Shown here in pieces: positions 16,700-28,446 of a stretch of DNA of 64,000 bases; the first letter of the stretch is position 1, and each line of letters begins with the position of its first letter. A program made the position numbers and the translations under genes. Where the stretch lies: contig BJHK01000015.1 in assembly GCA_014192425.1 (NCBI GenBank), positions 1 to 64,000 on the forward strand, in the 5' to 3' direction. The notes beneath the pieces are model-generated. The model worked only from the letters and a program-made list of their open reading frames with translations. It had not been told where the DNA came from and did no database searches. The DNA comes from Planctomycetia bacterium. GTDB taxonomy: Bacteria; Planctomycetota; Planctomycetia; Pirellulales; UBA1268.

Positions 16700-17702
16700 G
16701 GGAGGGCGTAATGCTCTTTGTTAGGCTCGACGCAGACGCGTGCGTGAGCCTGGTCGTGTGCGCCTCTTCCAGCCGCGGGACAATCCGACGGATTGATCTG
16801 GAAAGGAGGTCGCACGGTTCACAACGGGGCTGCGCAGACGCGTCGCCTGCACAGTCCTGCCTGCGGGGGCAGGCATCCGTACGAACCCGACGTGGTGAGT
16901 GTGCGTCAGGGCGGCTGGCAGTCCGGAGCCGCTGGAGAGATGCCGCCGGAAGAGACCGCTGTCTGCGGCGGCGAGGCCTTCGGATCGCGAAGGCCTGGTG
17001 ACAACGAGAGGGGAAAGATTCCGAGAACCAATCGACCGGCCGGGGTGGCCATGGGAGGGATGAATTCCTACACCGCCAGGCCGGTTTGAACCGCCGCACG
17101 CCACACGGACGCGCGTTCGCTTGCGGTTCCCGTTCCTCGCGGCACCTTGAATCCGACACCGGCTTCGCCCGTCTTGAGGACGGGCGTCACCGTCTCGGCC
17201 GCGGAGTTCATGACGATTGAACGTCACAACCTTCGCGTACCGATGGAAAGAGTTTACGCTGCCCGGGGTCGGGAACGAAACTTTTTTCAACACCAGAACC
17301 TGGATGCACGTGCCGTGCCGGATCGATCGGCGACCGCCATTTTTCGCTTCGGACGCGGCAAACAAGGCCTTGCCCGCACGCAACGCCTTCCGGGCGATGG
17401 AAGAAACGACACACCGTCCCGGCGTCTTCGGGCCGGCCGGGGACAAGAACAGGAACATTTTGCAGATCGGGAGAGCCGCGGACATCAGCCTGCGCATCAG
17501 CCCTGATTGCTCTGCCACGGATCTGTGTGGTTCGAACGCGTCCACTGCCTTGGCACAACGAACGCAGTAATTTAGATATGTTCGGCAGGCGACGCAAGTT
17601 TCCAGGAATCGATGCCGGCGGCTCGTTTTCCGCGGAAAAACCGGATTGTCGAGTCTTTTTTGCCACGTTCCCTCCCGCCTGCCGGCGTGCCGGCGGCCAT
17701 GG
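16700..17702. other. 1-kb non-coding region between divergent cphA and ABC genes
   Basis: No frame here carries a recognisable domain, and the sequence is clearly less GC-rich than its surroundings, mainly from 17190 to 17650. It should hold the promoters for both directions. Two tight hairpins are visible: TGCCTGC-gggg-GCAGGCA (16858-16875), and CGCCCGTC-ttgag-GACGGGCG (17166-17186). I looked for RNase P, tmRNA, SRP and 6S signatures and saw none. Confidence 0.55.
17166..17186. repeat. 8-bp stem hairpin in the cphA/ABC intergenic region
   Basis: CGCCCGTC and GACGGGCG flank a five-base loop TTGAG. There is no T-run on either side. It may be an operator or a leader stem; nothing more can be said. 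Confidence 0.5.
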
Positions 17703-20036
17703 ATGCCGTTGATGGGCCAGTCAATCCAGTCCGATCGTCGCGGTCCTGCCACCGGTGCCGCGGAGGAGGGCGGGCTGCCGTGGGCCGGTGCCGTCGCGCT
17801 CGAGGATGGTGAGACGCTGCTCGCCACCTGCCGGTTCGACCTCGACGCCGACCTGCGGTTTGCGGAGGGCTGGATCGCGCTCACGAACCGGCGGCTGTTC
17901 GCCGATCGGCCGGCTTCGGCCGACGCCACGGCGGCGGCCGAGACGGGGCCGCGGTCGTGGTCGATCGACGCGCGGACACACCTCGACGTCCACGTGCGCG
18001 GTGCCGTGGGCCGCATCGAGCTTTCACAGGGGGAACGGATTGTCGCCCGCTGGCTGTTCACGCTCGCCCGGGCCAAGGGCGTGCATGCCCTGGAGGATGC
18101 CTTCGACCGCCTGCGGTCGGAAGAATCTCGGGAGGGCGGGCCGCCCGTGGCGGCCGGTCGGCCGGCCGCCGCCGACGCCACCGACGGCGGCGATGAGCAG
18201 GAAGCCGCTCCGGCCGCGCCCCCCGCTGGCCGCGGCGGCGACGCGGACGGATTCGCCGGCGCCGGCGCGGATGGCTCGTGGCATGCGCTCGTCCGTGTGC
18301 TTGCGTTCGCCCGACCGTATGCCGGGATGGCGATCCTCGGCGGCCTGCTGTCGCTGGCGAGCACGGCCGCGGCCCTCGTGCCGCCATACCTGACGATGCC
18401 GCTCGTGGACGACGTCCTCATCAAGCGGCAGGGGGGCGCGGACGTGCCGTTCGCGCTCGTCTGGTGGTACCTCGGCGGCCTGCTCGCGGCGGCCGTCGCA
18501 GCCTGGCTCCTGTCGTGGGCGCAGATGTGGACGCTCGCCTGGGTGAGCGAGCGGATCGCCGCCGGCCTGCGGACCCGGACCTACGCCCACATGCAGTCGC
18601 TGTCGCTCGACTTCTTCCAGGCGAAGCGGACGGGCGACCTGATGTCGCGGGTCGGGAGCGACACCGACAAGATCAACATCTTCCTGTCGGTGAACCTCAT
18701 CGAGTTCGCGTCGAACGTCATGCTCCTCGTCCTCACGGCCGCCGTGCTCGCCTGGCTGAGCCCGCTGCTCGCCCTGCTCACGCTCGTCCCATTTCCGTTC
18801 GTGGTCTGGCTCGTGTACGCCGTCCGCGAGCGGCTCCGGCGCGGCTTCGGCCGGGCGAGCGTCGCCTGGGGCGACATGACGAGCGTGCTCACCGACACCA
18901 TTCCCGGGATCCGTGTCGTCAAGGCCTTCGCCCAGGAGTCGCGCGAGATCGACCGCTTCCACGCGGCCAACGACAAGGTCCTGGAAGCCAACGACCGGGT
19001 CAACGTGGTGTGGGCGTTCTTCGGCCCCTTGGTCAGCCTGTTCAGTGAGATCGGCCTGCTCGTCGTCTGGGTGGCGGGGGCGTGGCTGGTGTTCGACGGG
19101 GGCGTCACCGTCGGCAAGCTGACGGCGTTCCTGGCCTACATCGCCCGGTTCTATGGCCGCGTCGAGTCGATGATCCGCATGGTGCCGGCGACGCAGCGGG
19201 CGGCAGCCAGCGCCCAGCGGATCTTCGAGATCCTCGACTGCCGGCCGACCGTCGCCGAGGCGTTGCGGCCGGTACGGCCGGGGCGGGTCAAGGGGCGGAT
19301 CGAGATCGCGGGTGTGCACTTTCGCTACGGTGCCCGCGAGGTGCTGCACGGGATCGACCTGGTGATCGAGCCGGGGGAGATGATCGGCCTCGTGGGCACG
19401 AGCGGGTCGGGGAAGTCGACGCTCGCCAACCTCGTCTGCCGGTTCTACGATCCCTCCAGCGGCACGATCAGGGTCGACGGCGTCGACCTGCGCGAGCTGG
19501 CGATCGCCGACTATCACCGCAACCTCGGCTGCGTGCTCCAGGAGCCGTTCCTGTTCTTCGGCACGATCGCCGAGAACATCGCCTACGGCCGGCCGGACGC
19601 CGCGCGGGAGAGCATCGTGGAGGCGGCCCGGGCGGCCGGGGCACACGACTTCATCCTCGCCCAGCCTCTGGCCTACGACTCGCGTCTCGGGGAGCGCGGC
19701 GGCGGCCTGTCCGGCGGCGAGCGGCAGCGGCTCTCGATCGCCCGGGCCCTGCTCGTTGATCCGCGGATCCTCGTCCTCGACGAGGCCACGTCGTCGGTCG
19801 ACGCGGAGACCGAGGCGATCATCCAGGCGGCGATCGACCGGCTCGTCACCGGACGGACGACGATCGCCATCGCCCACCGACTGTCGACCCTGCGCCGGGC
19901 CAACCGGCTCGTCGTCCTCGACGCCGGAAGGATCGTCGAGACCGGGACGCACGACGAGCTGCTGGCGGCGGACGGCGCCTACGCCCGGCTCTACCATGCC
20001 CAGATGAAGGCGGCCGAGGAGGCTGCCGTGCCCTGA
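17703..20036 (+). CDS. cyanophycin-associated ABC exporter (TM + ATPase, extra N-terminal domain)
   Basis: 777 residues from the ATG at 17703; the ATG at 17712 is an alternative. Residues about 20-160 form a beta-rich domain (LLATCRFDLDADLRFAEGWIALTNRRLFAD) resembling a bacterial PH-like fold, then an Ala/Gly-rich linker. An exporter-type six-helix domain follows, with the typical SLSLDFFQAKRTGDLMSRV loop. The ATPase has Walker A GTSGSGKST, signature LSGGERQR and Walker B ILVLDEATSSVD. The gene is followed 18 bp later by a DUF1854 gene. This ABC + DUF1854 pair is known beside cphA in proteobacterial cyanophycin clusters, where its role is undefined. The cphA gene here is divergent, so the association holds. 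Substrate unknown. Confidence 0.93.
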   Translation: MPLMGQSIQSDRRGPATGAAEEGGLPWAGAVALEDGETLLATCRFDLDADLRFAEGWIALTNRRLFADRPASADATAAAETGPRSWSIDARTHLDVHVRGAVGRIELSQGERIVARWLFTLARAKGVHALEDAFDRLRSEESREGGPPVAAGRPAAADATDGGDEQEAAPAAPPAGRGGDADGFAGAGADGSWHALVRVLAFARPYAGMAILGGLLSLASTAAALVPPYLTMPLVDDVLIKRQGGADVPFALVWWYLGGLLAAAVAAWLLSWAQMWTLAWVSERIAAGLRTRTYAHMQSLSLDFFQAKRTGDLMSRVGSDTDKINIFLSVNLIEFASNVMLLVLTAAVLAWLSPLLALLTLVPFPFVVWLVYAVRERLRRGFGRASVAWGDMTSVLTDTIPGIRVVKAFAQESREIDRFHAANDKVLEANDRVNVVWAFFGPLVSLFSEIGLLVVWVAGAWLVFDGGVTVGKLTAFLAYIARFYGRVESMIRMVPATQRAAASAQRIFEILDCRPTVAEALRPVRPGRVKGRIEIAGVHFRYGAREVLHGIDLVIEPGEMIGLVGTSGSGKSTLANLVCRFYDPSSGTIRVDGVDLRELAIADYHRNLGCVLQEPFLFFGTIAENIAYGRPDAARESIVEAARAAGAHDFILAQPLAYDSRLGERGGGLSGGERQRLSIARALLVDPRILVLDEATSSVDAETEAIIQAAIDRLVTGRTTIAIAHRLSTLRRANRLVVLDAGRIVETGTHDELLAADGAYARLYHAQMKAAEEAAVP

Positions 20037-20054
20037 CGGGCAGGAGCACGAACG

Positions 20055-20549
20055 ATGCGAGACAGCGCGGTGACCACGGCGACGGCGCGGGACGGCTGGG
20101 TGCTGGAGCAGCATGCCCACGGCCGGCTGGCCTTCGTATCCGCCGCCGGCCAGCGGCACGACGCCGTGGACGTGCTCCGCGCCTTCCCGATCACCGACCC
20201 CGCGGGGCCGGTCGCCGTCGTGGCGGGCGACGGCGCCGAGCTGGCATGGATTCCCGTCCTGGCGGAGGTGCCGCCCGCCCTCCGGTCGATGCTCGAGGCG
20301 GAGCTGGCCCAGCGCGAGTTCCTGCCCCGGATCGAGCGGATCGAGGCGGTCTCGGACGGCGAGCCGGCGGAGTGGAGCGTCGTCACCGATCGGGGGCCGC
20401 AGCGGTTCAAGGTGGCGGCGGTGGACGACATCACCAGCGACGAGGCCGGGGGTGCGTTCGTCACCGACACCTTCGGCGTCCGTTACCGGATCACGAGCGT
20501 GGCCGCGCTCGACGCCCGGAGCCGGCGGCTGTTCGAGAAGATGTTCTGA
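20055..20549 (+). CDS. DUF1854 family protein (cyanophycin metabolism-associated)
   Basis: 164 residues, cytoplasmic, no signal or membrane segment. DUF1854 features are clear: DVLRAFPITDPAGPVAVV, then ELAWIPVLAEVPPALRSMLEAELAQREFLPRIERI. WSVVTDRGPQRFKV and a C-terminal FGVRYRIT...LDARSRRLFEKMF close the domain. In proteobacteria this family sits beside cphA and the ABC exporter. Its biochemical role has not been established as far as I know. The 18-bp gap to the exporter gene and the GGCAGGAGC ribosome-site-like sequence point to co-expression with it. Confidence 0.92.
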   Translation: MRDSAVTTATARDGWVLEQHAHGRLAFVSAAGQRHDAVDVLRAFPITDPAGPVAVVAGDGAELAWIPVLAEVPPALRSMLEAELAQREFLPRIERIEAVSDGEPAEWSVVTDRGPQRFKVAAVDDITSDEAGGAFVTDTFGVRYRITSVAALDARSRRLFEKMF

Positions 20550-20589
20550 GGTCAGCGGTGGCAGCCGCGGGCTGCGCGGCCGCCCCGAG

Positions 20590-23127
<2,538 letters not shown>

Positions 23128-23295
23128 GGAGGGGATCCCACTGGGTCGTCGTCCATCCCGACCGCCATTCCGGCAGGCGGCCATCAACACATGCTTGTCG
23201 ATGCAAACCTTACGCCAAATCGGGCGGCGGGTTCCACCCCGCCGGTTTCCGGTGGAGAATTCGACGAAAAGTGGCCCGTTGCCGCCCCTCCCAGG

Positions 23296-23910
23296 TCAGG
23301 CGGCCACTTCGCTAGGGCCGTCGTCCGCCGGGGCCGGCCGAAGCGGGAGGATCGTGGCCTCCTCCGGCCCGTCACTCGCCGTCTCGGGCCGCCGGGCCGG
23401 GCCGCCGCGGGAGATTTCGCGGGCGATTGCCTCCCGCCATGGGACGCCGGAATCGCTTGCCGCAAGGGCGTCGAGTGCCGCGCGGGCGTCGGCGAGTCGG
23501 CCGAGGCGGCGGAGGATCGTGGCCCGGAGGAGCTGGGCCTCGCCATCGGTCGGGGCGATGCCGAGAAGTTCGTCGAGGTGGGCCTCGGCGGCCGGCCAGT
23601 CGCGCGCCAAATAGGCATCCCGCGCCTTGACGAACAGGGCGTCGGCCGCTCCGGCACGCGGTCGCGGGATCGGCGCCGGAAACGCGGCCACGGCCGACGC
23701 CGTGGCGATGACCCAGACGGCGGCGGCGCCCGTCCAGAGGCCGATCGTCAACCCGATGCCGATCAGTTCCGACCAGACCCAGGTGGTCACGATCGCGACG
23801 TCGATGATCAGGGCGAACGCGACTGCGAGCGCCAGCCCCGACCGGCTGCCGCGCAGCCACAGCCAGGGCAGGCCCGGCCAGGCGAGTGTCAGGGAACGGA
23901 GCAGAGCCAT
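23296..23910 (-). CDS. membrane protein with two N-terminal helices and TPR-like region
   Basis: 204 residues from the ATG at 23910. Two hydrophobic segments (about 26-48 and 53-76) are followed by FVKARDAYLARDWPAAEAHLDELLGIAPTDGEAQLLRATILRRLGRLADARAALDAL, a pair of TPR-type helix repeats (about 92-150) facing the cytoplasm. The Pro-rich tail is probably disordered. It lies between clpC and thiD2-thiE, divergent from the latter by about 125 bp. TPR proteins mediate protein contacts; the partner is unknown. Confidence 0.8.
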   Translation of the reverse strand: MALLRSLTLAWPGLPWLWLRGSRSGLALAVAFALIIDVAIVTTWVWSELIGIGLTIGLWTGAAAVWVIATASAVAAFPAPIPRPRAGAADALFVKARDAYLARDWPAAEAHLDELLGIAPTDGEAQLLRATILRRLGRLADARAALDALAASDSGVPWREAIAREISRGGPARRPETASDGPEEATILPLRPAPADDGPSEVAA

Positions 23911-24034
23911 CGAGCGGACCTTGGCGTGGCCGGCCTGAACGGGCCCGGCCGGAGGCGGAAGTCTAGGCGGATGGCCCCGGCGGGCCAAGGCGAGTGGGCC
24001 GCGCCTCTCGGGCTGGTAAGATCGGAGGCAAACC

Positions 24035-25150
24035 ATGCAAGACAGGGAATTTCACGAACACCCGGCCGCGGCCGGAAACGCTGGCATCTGGCGGTCGATC
24101 GACGCGTCCGCCAACCGGGCAGGTGAGGCCCTGCGGGTCCTCGAGGACGTGGTCCGGTTCGCTCTCGACGACGAACGGCTGACGGCACTCGCCAAGAACC
24201 TGCGGCACGATCTGGCGGGCCTGCTCGCGACCGGATCCCTGCGGTTTCGGGCTGCGGCCCGCGATGTCTCGGGGGACGTGGGCGCGGGCATCGAGGCCGC
24301 CGCGGCCCTGCGTCGCGCGTCGGTCGCCGACCTGGTCGCGGCCAACGCCGCCCGCGCCGGCCAGGCCCTGCGGAGCCTCGCCGAAGCGGCGGCGGTCGTG
24401 GTGCCGGAGACGGCGGCCGGGTTCGAGCGGCTCCGCTACCGGCTCTACGACCTGGAACGCGACGCGCTCGCCGCCGCCAGCGCGCACGAGCGGCTCGCGG
24501 GGGTGAACCTCTGCGTGCTCGTCGATGGCCGGCGGGATGCCGCGGCGTTCGCGTCACTCGTGGAGGCGCTCTTCGAGGCCGGCGTGCACATGATCCAGCT
24601 CCGCGACAAGGCGCTCGGCGTTCCGGCACTCGTGGAGCGGGCCCGGGCGGCCGTGGCGATCGCCCGGCGGCGCGTCGCAGGCACGGGGAAGCGACCGCTG
24701 GTCATCGTCAACGACCGGGCGGATGTCACGGCGGCGGTCGGAGCCGATGGCGTCCACACCGGCGCCGACGACCTGCCGACGACGCTCGCGCGTCGCGTGA
24801 TCGGCCCGGGCGGGCTGCTCGGCCGCACGGCCCACGATCTGGCGGAGGCCCACGCGGCGGCCGGCGCAGGCGCCGACTACCTCGGCATCGGGCCCTGCTT
24901 TCCCTCCGCGACGAAGGCTTTTGGAGCGTTCGCGCCGCGCGGGTTCCTGGAGCAGGTCGCCCGGACGATCGCGCTGCCGTCCTATGCGATCGGAGGCATC
25001 ACGCTCGACCGACTCGACGAACTCGCCGCGCTCGGCATCCGCCGGGTGGCGGTCGGGTCCGCGGTCACCGCCGCGGCCGACCCGGCCGCTGCCGCCCGGG
25101 CGCTGATCGAGCGTCTCGAGCACCGCGCGGCCGCGCGGCTCGGCGGGTAG
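24035..25150 (+). CDS. thiE: thiamine-phosphate synthase with N-terminal ThiD2 domain
   Basis: 371 residues. Residues about 18-145 match the ThiD2 domain (IDASANRAGEALRVLEDVVRFALDD...), an alternative hydroxymethylpyrimidine-phosphate kinase found fused to ThiE. The C-terminal part (about 152-365) is ThiE: MIQLRDKALG, the pyrophosphate/HMP site VNDRADVTAAVGADGVHTGADDLP, LGRTAHDL, YLGIGPCFPSATK and YAIGGIT. One polypeptide would phosphorylate HMP-P and join HMP-PP with the thiazole phosphate to give thiamine phosphate. No other thi gene is nearby and no TPP riboswitch was recognised upstream. An ATG leader of 17 residues before IWRSIDAS is plausible but uncertain. Confidence 0.93.
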   Translation: MQDREFHEHPAAAGNAGIWRSIDASANRAGEALRVLEDVVRFALDDERLTALAKNLRHDLAGLLATGSLRFRAAARDVSGDVGAGIEAAAALRRASVADLVAANAARAGQALRSLAEAAAVVVPETAAGFERLRYRLYDLERDALAAASAHERLAGVNLCVLVDGRRDAAAFASLVEALFEAGVHMIQLRDKALGVPALVERARAAVAIARRRVAGTGKRPLVIVNDRADVTAAVGADGVHTGADDLPTTLARRVIGPGGLLGRTAHDLAEAHAAAGAGADYLGIGPCFPSATKAFGAFAPRGFLEQVARTIALPSYAIGGITLDRLDELAALGIRRVAVGSAVTAAADPAAAARALIERLEHRAAARLGG

Positions 25151-25671
25151 GCCGCAACCAGCGACGAGCATGCCTCCGACAGGCGGCGCCGCTCCCGGCA
25201 ACGGTGGATGGTTTCCAGGACCGCCGTGGGCTGTGGAAGCGAGCGAAGCCATGGACGGCGCAGCGCAGCGGACACGCAATGAACGCGGGCCTCGTGGGCC
25301 GACGTGAACGTCACGCGAAAGGCCATCGGCAGCCCGAACGGGCTACGGACGAGTGTCAACTATTGGATGCTCCCGGTTGTATCCGAGCCACTTGGCGGAG
25401 CCGCATCACGGCGTGGAAAGGCAGTGGCCGATGGTGCTGGTCGGCAATCTTGGCGGACGATTGAAGACAGCCGGGCGATTCCTCCAGTTCCCCGGGTACG
25501 GCAAGGCCGGCCACCGAACGATCGCGAAGGTCTGCCTGACGCTGTTGCATGCGGTCAGCGACAAGCGTAAAAGGTCGGAGAATCCGTTCACGAACGCCGC
25601 GACATCGATACGGCCGGCACGCGGCGACCCCCGTGCTGTGGATTCTCTCTCCTTGCAACCGGAGCACACCC
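25151..25671. other. intergenic region without a recognised gene
   Basis: About 520 bp between thiE and the SNase-SUMF1 gene. Short frames on the plus strand read into the downstream gene but carry no motif and lack a convincing start. No transposase remnant, tRNA or strong palindrome was seen. Confidence 0.5.
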
Positions 25672-27036
25672 ATGCGAGTGACGTCCGCCGCCATCTGCCT
25701 GTGCATCGCAGGAGTCGTCTCCGCCCCGGTGGCCCAGGCCGGCAATCAGCCCGGCAGGGCACTCGCCGTGCTCGACGGGGACACGGTCAAGGTCGTCGCT
25801 GTCGATGGGAACGGCAAGGAGGGCGGCGGCGGAACCTTCGGCATCCGCGGCATCGTCGCGCCGGCCCTCGATCAACCGTTCGGCTTGCAGGCCCGGGACA
25901 AACTCAAGGAACTCGTCGAGGGCAAGGGAGTGTTTTGGAACGGCCCCGTGCCGCGTGCCCACAAGGAGGGCATCGCGGTCTTCATGCGGGACGCCGAGAA
26001 CGCGTCGCTGGCGAAGCAGTTGCTCGCCGCGGGGCTGGCCTGGGTGGTCGAGGACGAGCTCATGGGGAAGCCGGCGCAGCCAGGCGGCGAGAAGAAACCG
26101 TGGCCCGAAGCCGCGGAGTGGATCGCCGCCGCCCGGGAGGCCCGCGAGGCCGGCCGCGGTCTGTGGGCCGACAAGGATCCGGTGCCGCCCTGGGAATGGC
26201 GGGCGCGAATGAAGGAGATCACCAACGGTACCGGGATGCGGCTCGTGTTCGTGCCCCGTGGCACATTCGTGATGGGCTCTCCCGCCGACGAGCCGGGCCG
26301 GGAGCCCGCCGAGGTGCAGCACCAGGTGGAGATGTCCCGCGGGTTCTACCTGGGCGCCACCGAGGTCACGGTGGGCCAGTTTCGGAAGTTCGTCGCCGAG
26401 ACCGGCTACAAGACGTCGGGCGAGGCCGAGGGCACGGGAGGCTGGGGCGTGAACCCCGACAGCGGAAAGATGGAGTCGGGCCCGCAGTACACCTGGAAGA
26501 ACACCGGGTTTCCGCAGACCGACGAACATCCCGTGGTGATCGTCAGCTGGACCGATGCCGACGCGTTCTGCCGCTGGCTGGCCAAGAAGGAGAACAGGGA
26601 CTTTCGACTGCCGACCGAGGCGGAATGGGAGTATGCCTGCCGCGCTGGCACGAAGACCGCGTACTCGTGTGGCGCGAACGTCGCGGACCTGGCCAGGGTC
26701 GGGTTTAAGGAGAACGCGGCGGGCCGGTTCACGGTGCCGGTTGGCGGATTCGAGAAGAACGCCTTCGGGATCTTCGACATGCACGGCAACGCCTGGGAAT
26801 GGTGCCAGGACTTCTACGATCCCAAGGGCTATGCCGGGGGCCGGCAGACGGATCCACAGGGGCCCGCCACGGGAATGGCGCGGGTGCAGCGTGGCGGAGG
26901 CTGGTCGAGCACCGCGGATCGGTGGCGATCCGCCGCCCGAATCGGCCGCGATCCCGTCAGCTATCGCGGCTCCTACCAGGGCTTTCGCGTGGCCCTGACC
27001 GGGCCCGATGCCGTCGCGTGGAAGACGGCGCCGTAA
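25672..27036 (+). CDS. exported SNase-like + SUMF1 (FGE-sulfatase fold) fusion protein
   Basis: 454 residues. The ATG at 25672 gives a signal peptide (MRVTSAAICLCIAGVVSAPVAQAG). Residues about 30-165 look like a staphylococcal-nuclease fold: AVLDGDTVKV, then IRGIVAPALDQPFGLQARDKLKELVEGKGV and AREAGRGLW. The nuclease catalytic Arg/Glu set is not clearly conserved, so enzymatic activity is doubtful. Residues about 180-450 are the SUMF1/FGE domain (MRLVFVPRGTFVMGSPADE, VTVGQFRKFV, RLPTEAEWEYACRAG, NAWEWCQDFYD, RVQRGGGWSS, YRGSYQGFRVA). The catalytic Cys pair of true formylglycine-generating enzyme (RGGSWxCxxxxC) is absent: RGGGWSSTADRWRSA has none. This is therefore the non-FGE branch, widespread in planctomycetes. 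Confidence 0.88.
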   Translation: MRVTSAAICLCIAGVVSAPVAQAGNQPGRALAVLDGDTVKVVAVDGNGKEGGGGTFGIRGIVAPALDQPFGLQARDKLKELVEGKGVFWNGPVPRAHKEGIAVFMRDAENASLAKQLLAAGLAWVVEDELMGKPAQPGGEKKPWPEAAEWIAAAREAREAGRGLWADKDPVPPWEWRARMKEITNGTGMRLVFVPRGTFVMGSPADEPGREPAEVQHQVEMSRGFYLGATEVTVGQFRKFVAETGYKTSGEAEGTGGWGVNPDSGKMESGPQYTWKNTGFPQTDEHPVVIVSWTDADAFCRWLAKKENRDFRLPTEAEWEYACRAGTKTAYSCGANVADLARVGFKENAAGRFTVPVGGFEKNAFGIFDMHGNAWEWCQDFYDPKGYAGGRQTDPQGPATGMARVQRGGGWSSTADRWRSAARIGRDPVSYRGSYQGFRVALTGPDAVAWKTAP

Positions 27037-27093
27037 TCAGCCGGCCGGTTCGCCCGCGGGGCCTGCCCGCGAGTCGCCGCCACTGACCGTCGG

Positions 27094-28446
27094 TCAGGTC
27101 GCGGCCGCGTCGCGCCAGACGCTGCCGCCGGGAAACTCGTGGTCCGCGATCGACCGCGGCCACATCTCCGCGCTGTAGCCGGGCATCGTCGGCGGCAGGT
27201 AACGGCCGTTCCGCATCCGGATCGGGTCCTTGAAATGCTCGTGGAGGTGGCCGGCATGCTCCGTGAGCCGGTTCTCCAGCGTGCCGCTGGCGCAGACGTA
27301 GTCGAAGATCGAGAGGTGCTGCACGTACTCGCAGAGGCCGACGCCGCCGGCGTGCGGGCAGACCGGGATGCCGAACTTCGCCGCCATGAGGATCACCGCC
27401 AGGATCTCGTTCACGCCGCCGATCCGGCAGCTGTCGATCTGGCAGACGCCGATCGCGCCCGCCTGCATGAACTGCTTGAACATCACCCGGTTGGCACAGT
27501 GCTCCCCCGTGGCGACGAGGATCGGGGCCACGGCCCTGGCGATCGCGGCATGGCCGAGGATGTCGTCGGGGCTCGTCGGCTCCTCGATGAACCACGGGCG
27601 GAACTCGGCGAGATGCCGCATCCACTCGATCGCCTGCGGCACGTCCCAGACCTGGTTGGCATCGACCATCATGCGCCGATGCGGGCCGATCTCGTCGCGG
27701 ATGATCCGGCAGCGGCGGATGTCGTCGGCGCGGTCGCGGCCGACCTTGATCTTGAAGCAGTCCCAGCCGGCGGCGAGCCCGCGCCGGCAGAGGTCGCGGA
27801 GCTTGTCATCGGAGTAGCCGAGCCAGCCGGCGGAGGTGGTGTAGGCAGGGTAGCCCTCGGCCTCCAGATGGGCGATCCGCTCGGCGCGGGACGGGGCGAG
27901 CCGGGCGAGCATCGCCAGTGCCTCCGCCGGCGTCAGGGCGTCGGTGATGTAGCGGAAGTCGATGCAGGCGACGAGCTCCTCAGGCGTCATCTCCGCCAGC
28001 AGCCGCCACAGCGGCTTGCCCGCCCGCTTCGCCAGCAGGTCCCAGACCGCGTTGACGACGGCGCCGGTCGCCATGTGGATCACCCCCTTCTCGGGGCCGA
28101 CCCAGCGCAGCTGGCTGTCGCCGGTGATCCGGCGCCAGAAGCCGGCCATGTCGGCGGCGATCCCCTCCAGCGACTGGCCGACGACCAGCGGTCGGAGGGC
28201 CTCGATCGCCCGGCAGCAGAGCTCGTTGCCGCGGCCGATCGTGAACGTGAAGCCGTGCCCCTCCGGTCCGCCCCCGGTCGTGCGCAGCACGCAGTAGGCC
28301 GCGGAATAGTCCGGGTCGGGGTTCATGGCATCGGAGCCGTCGAGTTCCCGAGACGTGGGGAACCGCAGGTCGTGAACGTCGAGTGCGGTGATCGTGGTCG
28401 CCATCGTGGCGGGGCCCTCGGGGAGATGGGATTGTCGAACGGTCAT
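27094..28446 (-). CDS. L-fuconate dehydratase (enolase superfamily)
   Basis: 450 residues from the ATG at 28446, which forms an ATGA with the upstream gene; the in-frame ATG at 28404 (MATTITAL) is an alternative. The enzyme removes water from L-fuconate to give 2-keto-3-deoxy-L-fuconate. Enolase-superfamily residues are visible: FKIKVG (acid/base Lys pair), [10 protein letters not shown] and [16 protein letters not shown] (metal ligands), ATGEHC (third metal ligand) and the CPHAGGVG His. The N-terminal [25 protein letters not shown] and [24 protein letters not shown] are typical of the fuconate-dehydratase/ENOSF1 subgroup. It is last in a four-gene minus-strand operon and links in function to the enzymes at 61-64 kb. 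Confidence 0.9.
   Translation of the reverse strand: MTVRQSHLPEGPATMATTITALDVHDLRFPTSRELDGSDAMNPDPDYSAAYCVLRTTGGGPEGHGFTFTIGRGNELCCRAIEALRPLVVGQSLEGIAADMAGFWRRITGDSQLRWVGPEKGVIHMATGAVVNAVWDLLAKRAGKPLWRLLAEMTPEELVACIDFRYITDALTPAEALAMLARLAPSRAERIAHLEAEGYPAYTTSAGWLGYSDDKLRDLCRRGLAAGWDCFKIKVGRDRADDIRRCRIIRDEIGPHRRMMVDANQVWDVPQAIEWMRHLAEFRPWFIEEPTSPDDILGHAAIARAVAPILVATGEHCANRVMFKQFMQAGAIGVCQIDSCRIGGVNEILAVILMAAKFGIPVCPHAGGVGLCEYVQHLSIFDYVCASGTLENRLTEHAGHLHEHFKDPIRMRNGRYLPPTMPGYSAEMWPRSIADHEFPGGSVWRDAAAT

Noticed and set aside
17208-17666. Small genes in the 16.7-17.7 kb gap
   Set aside because: Frames of 115-150 residues exist on both strands but overlap each other and have no motif, signal or ribosome site.
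16721-18424. 567-residue minus-strand frame across the cphA-ABC gap
   Set aside because: Ser/Arg/Pro-rich with no domain, and it is antisense to the ABC transporter start. It looks like a shadow frame.
25204-25570. Transposon remnant or small gene between thiE and the SNase-SUMF1 gene
   Set aside because: No transposase motif, terminal repeats or target duplication could be seen.
25672-27036. True formylglycine-generating enzyme
   Set aside because: The catalytic cysteines of FGE are absent (RGGGWSSTADRW has none), so sulfatase activation is not supported.
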